Shown here in pieces: positions 56,122-64,000 of a stretch of 64,000 nucleotides of DNA (positions are counted from its first letter, which is position 1; each line of letters begins with the position of its first letter). Below the pieces are notes generated by a model, which saw nothing but the letters and a program-made list of their open reading frames with translations, had not been told where the DNA came from and ran no database searches. The position numbers and the translations under genes are program-made. Source of the DNA: Lacihabitans sp. CCS-44 (lineage in GTDB: Bacteria; Bacteroidota; Bacteroidia; Cytophagales; Spirosomataceae); contig NZ_RJUE01000060.1 in the NCBI RefSeq assembly GCF_024343735.1, forward strand, positions 124,001 through 188,000, written 5' to 3'.

Positions 56122-57936
56122 CTATTTTTCTGTATAATAACCTTCAATAATTTGCTGTTTATACTCTTTCAAAAAACTTCTGGGTCCGTACATAACCACA
56201 TTTATGGCACAATTACAATTAAAAATGGCGGCCTCTGCAGCTCTGAAAATTTCTACCTTTTCAATGTTGCCAATGAAAAAATCTAATAAGTTGTCATGTT
56301 TTGTTAGCTCCAAATTACCATTAATAATTACTTTAGCTGCTTGTCCACCACACCTATACTTGGTTATGTATTCTATCAAATCTGTTGTTTGTGGGAATAC
56401 AACCACGTCTTTGTTGTCCAAAAGAACCTGTGGGCTAGCGTTTCCGAACTTGTTGAAAGGGTCAAAATTTTTCTTTGCCTTCACTACTATTTCTTCTAGA
56501 GAAATACTGCTTTTCTTTGATTCTTCTAAAATGCCCTCAATGATTTCGTCTTTTCTTTTTTGCATTTCATAATCTGTACTAACCATTTTCCAATTTATAG
56601 GCTCAGCCTTGGTCAAAATTAGGGGTATATCCGCTAAACTATCAACCTCAATCTGAGCAAGCGGACAAACAAATGTAGCACGCTTTTTTCCATAGAAATC
56701 GAGGTTGTCTATCTTAAATTTGCCCTTGGTTTTTACAAAAATTGACTCATAATTATTTGCTATACTGTCAACATTGGTATCGGCAAGCAGGACTGTCAAG
56801 GTTTCTTCCTTTTTTAGTTCTTTGCCCGAAACCTTCTTTAGAGTACCCCCTATTGATAGGCCTTTTTCGGGTAAAAACTTTCTATTATTATAAAAGAAAT
56901 TTTCTGGTTTTTTTGTTAAAAATTCAGTGTCTAGGTCAACGTTTGCTTTGGCTGAAAAGCTATTATATATTGTTCGAGAAGCCAATATTTCGGTATTTTT
57001 TATCAAATAACAATCCAGAATTCCTTCTGGAAGTATGTTTTTGTCTATGAAGAAAAGAAAGACATCTTTTTTGTTTTCGAATGTGGAGAGGTAAACATTT
57101 TGATTATGTTGGTTAATTATAAAATAGAAGGGATCTTTAGTTTTCAGCATTTCCGTACTCTGTACCATCACCCTAAGCCTGTCTTTATTCGACAAATTGT
57201 CCACAATTATATTTGTGCCAGAAGGTTTTATATTCTGAATTTCAAAAACCTTTGAGCCACTTTCTATGAAGTATTTTTCGGCGGGATTAGGGTGAAACTC
57301 AAAAGTTGCTCCCCCTGAGATATCTGTTTGGGACTCAAGTATAATATCGTTATTTTCATTTTTTAACTTAAAAGGCACCTCCATGGTTACCCCGAAATTA
57401 TCGAAAGTTCTTAGGAGTACTTTATTTTTGATTCCTGCTGTCAGCTGACCTCCTTCAGCATAAATGCCGATTGTGTCTAAGATCGGATCCAATGCAATCT
57501 CTCCCATTTCCTCCTTGTAATTCTGACCAAAAACAGGAAATTGGAAGTTAAAAAAAGAGCTTTCAGGAAAGTTTCGCATCCAAGTGGTGTATGCTCTAAT
57601 TTGATAGTTTGCGGTTTTTAATGTTAGCGGAAGTCTGTAATTCAAGGTCGAACCGCCTTTTTCTATTTTTAGAACAAACCGCCTTAATAGTTTTCCTGAT
57701 AGGGACTCTATTAGTTCCACATATAGCGGAACACTTATGCTGGTGAACTGAAGAGTTGGAGTTTCAATGACCGAAAATTTAACTGATAATTTTTCTCCCG
57801 CCAAATAGTTTGTTTTCAGGCCCTCTACGTGAATTTTTTCTCTTGGAACAGATAGCTCTTCATTTATTTTGGTGGGTTGCTGTGCAAACAACGACACGCA
57901 TAGAAAGTATAATGGAAGGATTGATTTAATTGACAT
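56122..57936 (-). CDS. Barrel-less MG2/TonB-plug-like exported protein, short form
   Basis: A 604-residue exported protein (signal peptide ending VSLFAQ) that is a shorter paralogue of the 942-residue protein: it lacks the carboxypeptidase-like N-terminus and begins with the MG2-like domain (TNYLAGEKLSVKFSV; ANYQIRAYTTWMRNFPESSF). It shares the C-terminal plug-like domain (SISLEEIVVKAKKNFDPFNK; IEKVEIFRAAEAAIFNCNCA) with C574 and C576 in the CxC, and both proteins end with a GYY motif. It is first of the three-gene minus-strand unit and is divergent from the TonB receptor gene. Role unknown; periplasmic or surface adaptor is an inference. Confidence 0.8.
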   Translation of the reverse strand: MSIKSILPLYFLCVSLFAQQPTKINEELSVPREKIHVEGLKTNYLAGEKLSVKFSVIETPTLQFTSISVPLYVELIESLSGKLLRRFVLKIEKGGSTLNYRLPLTLKTANYQIRAYTTWMRNFPESSFFNFQFPVFGQNYKEEMGEIALDPILDTIGIYAEGGQLTAGIKNKVLLRTFDNFGVTMEVPFKLKNENNDIILESQTDISGGATFEFHPNPAEKYFIESGSKVFEIQNIKPSGTNIIVDNLSNKDRLRVMVQSTEMLKTKDPFYFIINQHNQNVYLSTFENKKDVFLFFIDKNILPEGILDCYLIKNTEILASRTIYNSFSAKANVDLDTEFLTKKPENFFYNNRKFLPEKGLSIGGTLKKVSGKELKKEETLTVLLADTNVDSIANNYESIFVKTKGKFKIDNLDFYGKKRATFVCPLAQIEVDSLADIPLILTKAEPINWKMVSTDYEMQKRKDEIIEGILEESKKSSISLEEIVVKAKKNFDPFNKFGNASPQVLLDNKDVVVFPQTTDLIEYITKYRCGGQAAKVIINGNLELTKHDNLLDFFIGNIEKVEIFRAAEAAIFNCNCAINVVMYGPRSFLKEYKQQIIEGYYTEK

Positions 57937-58113
57937 TGGCGAATAGTTTTCTTTATAACGTTAAACATAGTAGTAGAATAATGATAAAAAAATGGTGTTA
58001 ACAATTTTAACAAAAATGAGTTTAGTCTACGAAGAGAAATGTAAAGAATCAAATTCTTGTATTCTGAAGCGAGAATAACCATCAACAGTAAAAAGGATAA
58101 TGGAATAATCAAT

Positions 58114-58121
58114 TATCTTTG
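58114..58121 (+). promoter_or_regulatory. -7 promoter box of the TonB receptor gene
   Basis: TATCTTTG, 29 bases before the ATG at 58150. It overlaps a 10-bp palindrome CTTTGCAAAG (58117-58126). A -33 TTTG is not seen. Confidence 0.5.
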
Positions 58122-58149
58122 CAAAGAATGTTACACTTAGACCAATGGG

Positions 58150-60666
58150 ATGAATTTAAAAAGAGCAATTCTAACAGCTGTATTTCTCACTTCATTTTTA
58201 AATGTTTCTTTTGCTCAAAAAAAGGAGTTTTTGCTTACTGGAACAGTAAAAGATAAAACTACAGGTAGGCCAATTGGTAGTGCAAGTGTCCTTTTTTCGG
58301 GATATTCGTTCGGTACCCAAACAGACACCCTCGGGAAATTTACTATTCTTCTAAGTCCTAGAAATTATCAGATGTCTATACGGATGATTGGCTATAAGCT
58401 TTACTTGGAGCGTATCAACATAACTGAAAAAACTGATCAAGAGTTTTTATTGACCGAATCTGAAAAACTTCTTGACGAAGTTGTGATTTCGGCTGAAAAA
58501 TCGGACGCAAATGTAAATCGAGCATTGATGGGTGTCGAAAAAATTTCGGGAAAAACGCTTAAAAAGCTGCCAACGCTTATGGGTGAAGCAGACGTTATAC
58601 GGAGCATCATGTTGCTTCCTGGGGTTTCAACGGTGGGCGAGGGAGCTTCTGGCTTCAATGTTAGAGGAGGCAACGTGGACCAAAACCTGGTTCTTTTAGA
58701 TGGAGTGCCTTTGTTTAATACCTCTCATTTATTCGGATTTTTTACTGGGTTCAATGCCGACATGGTTCAAGACCTAAGCCTTTTTAAAGGTGGTATACCA
58801 TCAAACTACGGCGGAAAGGCGTCGTCTGTCTTGGATGTGAGAACCAAAGAGGGAAATTTCGAGAAATGGCAATTTGGTGGCGGGTTAGGGCCAATAGCAA
58901 GCAGAGTTTTGATTGAAGGGCCGCTTTGGAAAAATAAAACTTCTATAATTGTAGGAGCACGGGGTTCACTTTCAGATTTTTATCTTAAGTATTTCAATAA
59001 TCCTTCCCTCAAAAAGAGTCAGGCAAATTTTTATGACCTAAATGCAAAAATTACGCATAAGTTTGGTGAAAATCAGCGGATTTCTTTTGCCGTCTATACC
59101 AGTACAGATGCCTTTAAGTTTGCACAAGACACTGTTTACAACTGGAATACACAAAACATTAATTTAAAACACAATGCACTTATAAATAGAAGGTTGTCTC
59201 ATAATTTTACGGCATTCTATAGCAAATATCTATACGGCAATAAAGGCCAAAAGGAATTTTATGAATATGCGTGGCAGCCTAGCGTTATTCAAAAAACCTT
59301 ACGAGAAGACCTTAATTTTGACCTGAGCAATTCTTCAAGGGTTTATTTTGGCGGGGAGGCTAATTATTACATCAACGATGCTGGTAGTTTTTTGCCCAAT
59401 TCGGCTCAATCTATTATTAATACTTTTAAAATGCCGGTGGAAAATGCACGCGAACTGTCGGTTTATGTAGGCAACAGTTTGGTTTTGACCAAGAAAGTCA
59501 ATGTTGACTTCGGTGTTAGGTACGCCCATTACTCTCTTCTTGGGCCAGGTAGTTTTTTCCAATATCAATCGGGCAAGCCAAGGGAAATTACAACAATTAC
59601 GGACACTTTGACTTACCAGAAAGGGAAGAAAATAAAATCATATGGTGGTTTTGAGCCGAGAATTTCTTTTTCTTGGAAAATGGACTCTACTTTATCATTG
59701 AAGTTTGGTTACAATAGGATGCAGCAATTCGTTCATTTGTTATCAAACACCATGGCCATATCTCCTGTAGATATTTGGAAACTCAGCAATGCTCAACTGC
59801 CCCAGCAAATTGCGGATCAGTACTCTTTTGGAATATTTAAAAACATTGGCTCATCTTCAATTAGTACTTACGAGACCTCAGTGGAGCTGTACTATAAAAA
59901 CCTCAAAAACGTAATAGATTACGTAGATGGTGCGGCCCTTTATTTAAATCCCATCGTGGAAACTCAGCTTTTGGTGGGTAAGGGTTATGCTTACGGGGCC
60001 GAGTTTTTTATAAAAAAATCAAGAGGAGTTAAGGTTACTGGCTGGTTATCTTATACTTATGCTAGAACTTTTCGGCAAGCAACGGCCACCTCGGAGCAAG
60101 TGGCGGCCAATTTTGGATTGACCTTCCCGGCCAATTTTGATACGCCTCATAACTTCAAAGTGGTGTTCAATGATCGATTGACCAATCGGCTTACTTTTAA
60201 TGCTAACTTGGCCTACAATACGGGCAGACCTATAACATACCCCAATGGGCGATATAAAATATATGCCTTTAACGATGTATATAACTATTTGATTTCTAAT
60301 AATTTAATTCCGAGAGATGGACTTGAAATTAGGAGCTATGTTTACGAAGGACAAACATATAAATTTCTTAGTCCTGCACAAATTACCGAAATATTAGATG
60401 GATATTCGGCTCCCAGTTTTACGCTTCGAAATCAGGAAAGGCTGCCTGATTATTTTAGATTAGATGCTGGTTTTACACTTGATCCTAAGAAAAAAAGCAA
60501 AATGAACAGTAGCTGGAATTTTTCTATTTATAACATTCTAGGTCGGCAAAATGTATATTCGATATATTTTAGATCAGCAACGGGTTTAAGAAATCAAGCA
60601 CGTACTTACAAACTCTCGGTGTTGGCTGTTGCTATTCCATCTCTTACTTACAACTTTAGTTTTTAA
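58150..60666 (+). CDS. TonB-dependent receptor with carboxypeptidase-like domain
   Basis: An 838-residue outer-membrane receptor. Signal peptide ending NVSFAQ, a carboxypeptidase-like domain (about 25-110; GTVKDKTTGRPIGSASVLF), a TonB-box-like LLDEVVISAEK, a plug (about 120-235; LMGEADVIRSIMLLPGVSTV; GFNVRGGNVDQNLVLLDGVP), and a barrel to the C-terminal aromatic residue (LTYNFSF). The LPGVSTVGEGASGFNVRGG text belongs to receptors that pair with DUF4249 lipoproteins, and the next gene is indeed DUF4249, overlapping by one base. This is a different class from SusC. Substrate unknown; not a clear siderophore receptor. Confidence 0.92.
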   Translation: MNLKRAILTAVFLTSFLNVSFAQKKEFLLTGTVKDKTTGRPIGSASVLFSGYSFGTQTDTLGKFTILLSPRNYQMSIRMIGYKLYLERINITEKTDQEFLLTESEKLLDEVVISAEKSDANVNRALMGVEKISGKTLKKLPTLMGEADVIRSIMLLPGVSTVGEGASGFNVRGGNVDQNLVLLDGVPLFNTSHLFGFFTGFNADMVQDLSLFKGGIPSNYGGKASSVLDVRTKEGNFEKWQFGGGLGPIASRVLIEGPLWKNKTSIIVGARGSLSDFYLKYFNNPSLKKSQANFYDLNAKITHKFGENQRISFAVYTSTDAFKFAQDTVYNWNTQNINLKHNALINRRLSHNFTAFYSKYLYGNKGQKEFYEYAWQPSVIQKTLREDLNFDLSNSSRVYFGGEANYYINDAGSFLPNSAQSIINTFKMPVENARELSVYVGNSLVLTKKVNVDFGVRYAHYSLLGPGSFFQYQSGKPREITTITDTLTYQKGKKIKSYGGFEPRISFSWKMDSTLSLKFGYNRMQQFVHLLSNTMAISPVDIWKLSNAQLPQQIADQYSFGIFKNIGSSSISTYETSVELYYKNLKNVIDYVDGAALYLNPIVETQLLVGKGYAYGAEFFIKKSRGVKVTGWLSYTYARTFRQATATSEQVAANFGLTFPANFDTPHNFKVVFNDRLTNRLTFNANLAYNTGRPITYPNGRYKIYAFNDVYNYLISNNLIPRDGLEIRSYVYEGQTYKFLSPAQITEILDGYSAPSFTLRNQERLPDYFRLDAGFTLDPKKKSKMNSSWNFSIYNILGRQNVYSIYFRSATGLRNQARTYKLSVLAVAIPSLTYNFSF

Positions 60667-61727
60667 TGAAAAAATACAATTTTCTTGTCGTCATCGCATT
60701 TTTGTTTTTGGCCTGTGAAACAGAAATATCAAATTATAAAACCGATAATTTAAGCAATGCGATAATAGTTTATGGTGAAGTTGGTAATTTAATCGGGCCG
60801 TATTCAGTAAGAATAAATACTATTAGTGCCTATTCTCCTTATGATGCCAGAGAATTTATAGGCAAGCCAGTTGAAGGGGCTAAAGTACGCATCGTTGACA
60901 ATATTGGTAATACAACAATTTTGGGAGATTTTGGAAATGGATTATACAAAACAGCAATTTTGTTTAAAGGTCTACCAGGGCAAAGCTATCAACTGAAAAT
61001 TACTACTGCAGATGGCCTGGAAATAGAATCTAGTATTGAAAAACTACAAACTCCTCCTCAGTTGCAGAATTTCTCCTATAAGTTTATTGACGCGGAAAAG
61101 GTTGAGAATATGCGATTTGATGTAAAAGCAAGCATTAAAGATTTGGAGGGAGAAGAAAATTTTTATTTCATTAAGAAACAAGAATTTATTGAATTTCAGA
61201 CTACCTGTCCAGCACCGCCACCACCTCCGGCACCGCCACCACCGTGTTATTTTAAATGCTGGCGTGCACCGTTAAATACACAGCCTACATTACTCAACGA
61301 CTTTCTTGTAAACGGCAAGAACCTTCCCTTAAATATAAAATCAGTAGACGCCTTTGATTGGACTGACTATGTAGTTCAGCTAGATATTCAGTCGGTTTCT
61401 AAGCAAATCTATAATTTTTGGCAGAGGCAAGAAGACCAAAGAACCATAGGAGGAGGCCTGTTTGATAAAATACCGGCCCAAATTGTGGGAAATTTAAGAT
61501 GCGTAAATAAACCTGACCAAGAAGTGCTAGGAGCATTTGTGGTCAGCGGAACCACTAAACAGAGACTTGTAATAAAGAGGTTTGAAGCTATGGGAACAGC
61601 GGCATTTCAAAAGGTGGAGGCCTATGCCGATTTCAATAATCTCAGAAATAAGAACTTGCCTCTATTGGATTGTCGAAAGGCGGGATGGATAGATTATAAT
61701 CTTGGATTTAGTATTCCTGAGTTTTAA
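60666..61727 (+). CDS. DUF4249 lipoprotein with Cys-bounded polyproline loop
   Basis: A 353-residue lipoprotein (lipobox FLAC, Cys17) of the DUF4249 family, the usual partner of this TonB receptor class and probably its surface accessory. Motifs: SNAIIVYGEVGNLIGPYSVR, GKPVEGAKVRIVDNIG and the later YAYFNNLRNKNLPLLDC-like end. An unusual insert at residues 181-200 has Cys, then eleven Pro among Ala, then Cys and Cys (CPAPPPPPAPPPPCYFKCWR), which may be a disulphide-closed stiff loop. The ATG overlaps the receptor's TAA by one base (TAATG), so the genes are translationally coupled. Confidence 0.88.
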   Translation: MKKYNFLVVIAFLFLACETEISNYKTDNLSNAIIVYGEVGNLIGPYSVRINTISAYSPYDAREFIGKPVEGAKVRIVDNIGNTTILGDFGNGLYKTAILFKGLPGQSYQLKITTADGLEIESSIEKLQTPPQLQNFSYKFIDAEKVENMRFDVKASIKDLEGEENFYFIKKQEFIEFQTTCPAPPPPPAPPPPCYFKCWRAPLNTQPTLLNDFLVNGKNLPLNIKSVDAFDWTDYVVQLDIQSVSKQIYNFWQRQEDQRTIGGGLFDKIPAQIVGNLRCVNKPDQEVLGAFVVSGTTKQRLVIKRFEAMGTAAFQKVEAYADFNNLRNKNLPLLDCRKAGWIDYNLGFSIPEF

Positions 61728-62002
61728 CTCATTATTTTAAGAATATATTTTTTTGATAAAAAGTCATAAAATTTTCGAAGGAATTTGCACTTTGCAAAGT
61801 CTCACTCTGGAGTCAATTTCAGGTTTTTTAGCTTTTATAAAGCTCTGATTATGTCTATTTAGTAAAGGTCAAAAATGTTGTTTTTCTCATTGTTGACTTT
61901 CTTTCAACATAAAGAATTACCGTTTTAGCCGTACCAAATCCTTCTCCTCAATGCATTTATTTTAATACCTCCTAGGTTTTATTATATTCTCTGGGTTTTG
62001 AC

Positions 62003-62104
62003 TTAAAATCTTACTTCGCTTATTATAAAATCAATGCACGATGTTGTTAGAAACAAGCCAAATATGAGGATAAGCAATTGCGGAAATGCTCGTTTCTTTT
62101 TCAT
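62003..62104 (-). CDS. Possible 33-residue lipoprotein
   Basis: The frame starts at an ATG with a good lipoprotein signal (three Lys, a hydrophobic stretch, lipobox LTTSC with Cys23) and stops 10 residues after the Cys. A TACATTTG box (matches TAnnTTTG) lies 15 bases upstream on the same strand. It may be a real tiny lipoprotein or the 5' remnant of a larger one; no continuation was found in the other frames downstream. Confidence 0.35.
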   Translation of the reverse strand: MKKKRAFPQLLILIFGLFLTTSCIDFIISEVRF

Positions 62105-62118
62105 AGGAAAAGTTTTAT

Positions 62119-62126
62119 CAAATGTA
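62119..62126 (-). promoter_or_regulatory. TAnnTTTG box upstream of the tiny lipoprotein frame
   Basis: TACATTTG on the minus strand, 14 bases before the ATG at 62104. No matching -33 TTTG is seen. Confidence 0.3.
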
Positions 62127-62395
62127 CTCCAACGCGTCTTAAAAACAGTAAAATCGCTTATGCTTATGGGATTTAATCGACAAATAGAACTAAAAATCGG
62201 CAATATTCGAAATAAGCTAATAAAATCTTCCCTTTTCAATTAGGAGAAAAGAGTGTTTTATTTAAATGTAAAAATTAAGATAGCATCTTACTAAATTTTA
62301 AGATGTTCATAATTCATGCGAAAAGATACTCGGGAAGGTTTCAGTTTATTTCAAAAAAATATATTATTTTGCTATTAAATAATACTAACCTTATA

Positions 62396-64000
62396 ATGAA
62401 TTTTTCCAAAATCACCCTTTTGGCTTACTTATGTTGTTTCATAATTTCAAAAACAAATGGCCAGACTAATTTTAAAATATCTTCACCAGACAACAATATT
62501 AGCCTTTCGGTAAATCAAAATGCCACAAAGCAAATAAGCTACAATTTGAAGTTCGGAAAAGAAGTGGTGGCAGAAAACTCACTTGTGGGTTTTGAGTTGA
62601 GCAAACCTAGTCTAAAACTCAATACTTTTAATTGGTTGGGCACCGATACGCTTACTGTAAACGAAGTTTGGAAGCCGGTTTGGGGCGAGGTTTCTGAAAT
62701 AAGAAATCAGTACCGAAAATTGGTAATTCATCTAAAATCTACATCAAATGTTCTACTAGATTTAGAATTTCGGGTTTTTAATGAAGGCTTGGGTTTTCGG
62801 TATTTTTTCCCTGAGCAGGTTGGTTTTAAGCATTTTGTAGTGAAAAATGAACTGACACAGTTCAATTTGGCTGGTAATCACAAAACTTTCTGGATACCAG
62901 GCGATTATGATACCAACGAGTATCTTTACAATACCACACTCCTGTCCGAAATAGACGCTCTGAAGGCAGCCAACCAAGAAAAGGATATCGCTTTGCAATC
63001 CATAATAGGCAAAAATGCGGTCCAAACTCCTTTGATGATGAAGTCAAGGACTGGGCTTTACATCAATATCCATGAGGCAGCGTTGATAAATTACCCGGTT
63101 ATGCATCTCGATTTGGATAAAACTACATTTACGCTTACTTCCCATCTCACACCCGATGCCGTGGGCAACAAAGCCTACCTACAAACGCCTTTTAACACGC
63201 CTTGGAGGGTTATAAATGTAAGCGATAAGGCGGAGAAAATCTTAGAATCAAAAATGATTCTGAATCTCAACGAACCGAGCAAAATTGCAGACGCATCATG
63301 GATAAAACCACAGAAATTTATAGGTATGTGGTGGGAGATGCACGTGGGCAAATCTGATTGGTTTAAGGCTGGTGGTAAACACGGAGCCAATACTGCAAAC
63401 GTAAAAAAGTACATTGATTTTGCGGCAGCGAATAATTTTGATGGTGTGCTGGTAGAGGGCTGGAACCAAGGTTGGGAAGATTGGTTTGGCAATTGGAAAG
63501 AAGACGTTTTTGATTTTGTGAGCCCCTATGACGACTACGATGTGAAATACCTTAGCGATTATGCCAAGCAGAAAGTGGTAAAAATCATTATGCATCACGA
63601 AACCTCAGGCTCAGCCACTAACTACGAGCGACATATAGATAAAGCCTTTGATTTTATGAAAAACCATGGCATGAATACCGTAAAAACGGGTTATGTAGGC
63701 AAAATTATACCCCGTGGAGAACACCACGACAGCCAGTGGATGGTCAATCACTACGAAAGAGTAGCAAAAAAAGCGGCCGAAAATCAGATTATGGTGGAGG
63801 CCCACGAGCCCGCTCATCCCACGGGCTTGCACCGTACTTACCCCAATTGGCTGGCCAACGAGGCTGCACGCGGAAACGAATTTAACAACGCACCAACACT
63901 TGGGCTCAAGCCCGAGCATGAGACCATTTTGCCTTTTACGAGACTCATGGGCGGTCCTATGGATTATACGCCAGGCTTTTTCCATTTCAACCTCAACCAA
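62396..64000 (+). CDS. GH97 glycoside hydrolase, SusB-like (3' end outside window)
   Basis: The first 535 codons of an exported GH97 enzyme (signal peptide MNFSKITLLAYLCCFIISKT then NGQ). The N-terminal beta-sandwich (FRVFNEGLGFRYFFP; FWIPGDYDTNEY) leads into the TIM barrel with KFIGMWWEMHVGKSDW, VLVEGWNQGWE, MHHETSG, VKTGYVGKIIPRGEHH and EAHEPAHPTG, RTYPNW, NEAARGNEF. These follow the inverting alpha-glucosidase SusB, where Glu residues of these segments bind calcium and act as catalytic bases; retaining GH97 enzymes have an Asp nucleophile in place of the TGYVG region. The frame is open to the last base. It probably acts on alpha-glucosides in the periplasm. Confidence 0.95.
   Translation, partial: MNFSKITLLAYLCCFIISKTNGQTNFKISSPDNNISLSVNQNATKQISYNLKFGKEVVAENSLVGFELSKPSLKLNTFNWLGTDTLTVNEVWKPVWGEVSEIRNQYRKLVIHLKSTSNVLLDLEFRVFNEGLGFRYFFPEQVGFKHFVVKNELTQFNLAGNHKTFWIPGDYDTNEYLYNTTLLSEIDALKAANQEKDIALQSIIGKNAVQTPLMMKSRTGLYINIHEAALINYPVMHLDLDKTTFTLTSHLTPDAVGNKAYLQTPFNTPWRVINVSDKAEKILESKMILNLNEPSKIADASWIKPQKFIGMWWEMHVGKSDWFKAGGKHGANTANVKKYIDFAAANNFDGVLVEGWNQGWEDWFGNWKEDVFDFVSPYDDYDVKYLSDYAKQKVVKIIMHHETSGSATNYERHIDKAFDFMKNHGMNTVKTGYVGKIIPRGEHHDSQWMVNHYERVAKKAAENQIMVEAHEPAHPTGLHRTYPNWLANEAARGNEFNNAPTLGLKPEHETILPFTRLMGGPMDYTPGFFHFNLNQ

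Larger units (their letters stand above)
61728..62395. other. 668-base stretch with no full gene
   Basis: Contains a possible 33-codon lipoprotein frame on the minus strand (62003-62104), a palindrome ACTTTGCAAAGT (61789-61800), an inverted repeat CATCTTA / TAAGATG (62284-62305) and presumably the promoter of the GH97 gene. I see no recognisable RNA gene. Confidence 0.55.

Overview
This is an AT-rich chromosomal window from a Bacteroidota bacterium, most likely order Cytophagales (inference). The evidence is two SusC/SusD pairs, lipoprotein signals, many Bacteroidota-type TAnnTTTG promoter boxes with no clear Shine-Dalgarno sites, and family choices such as DUF4249, DUF4394, DUF3467 and MG2/plug proteins. 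No rRNA, tRNA, CRISPR array or intact insertion sequence was seen. Both window ends cut genes: a hybrid histidine kinase on the left and a GH97 glycosidase on the right.

Layout. 1-8.3 kb: kinase fragment, two small/lipoprotein genes, a six-hairpin glycosidase, EF-G (fusA) and a DUF3467 gene. 8.3-9.7 kb: an accessory-looking island with an AT-rich trypsin-like protease, a possible gene remnant and a tandem 77-78 bp repeat. 9.7-12.7 kb: a Rid-family protein, a DinB protein and a two-gene membrane operon. 12.8-19.9 kb: a glycan-use locus with DUF1080 and GH29 fucosidase divergent from SusC/SusD. 20-27.5 kb: housekeeping (HGSNAT-like acyltransferase, PBP4, Crp/Fnr, prfA, rdgB, AraC, menB). 27.5-31.1 kb: a lipoprotein and a large radical SAM protein. 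31.1-31.7 kb: a Doc-type toxin-antitoxin pair whose toxin carries one in-frame TAG. 31.8-38.7 kb: GH67 alpha-glucuronidase, an esterase, a small membrane protein and a three-domain FAD/Fe-S dehydrogenase. 38.9-51.8 kb: SusC/SusD, two giant FG-GAP/ASPIC lipoproteins and an FG-GAP lipoprotein with a c-type heme motif. 51.8-61.7 kb: two barrel-less MG2/plug proteins flanking an erythromycin-esterase-like lipoprotein, divergent from a TonB receptor plus DUF4249 pair. 62.4 kb to the end: a SusB-like GH97.

How the genes work together. GH29/DUF1080/SusCD, GH67/esterase and GH97 point to import and breakdown of plant or algal polysaccharides (fucosylated glycans, glucuronoxylan, alpha-glucans). The SusCD-ASPIC-ASPIC-cytochrome cluster and the MG2/plug-TonB cluster are the least understood parts and the best candidates for undescribed cell-envelope systems. 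Promoter boxes of the form TAnnTTTG repeatedly overlap spurious upstream TTG 'starts', so several gene starts were moved downstream on that basis.
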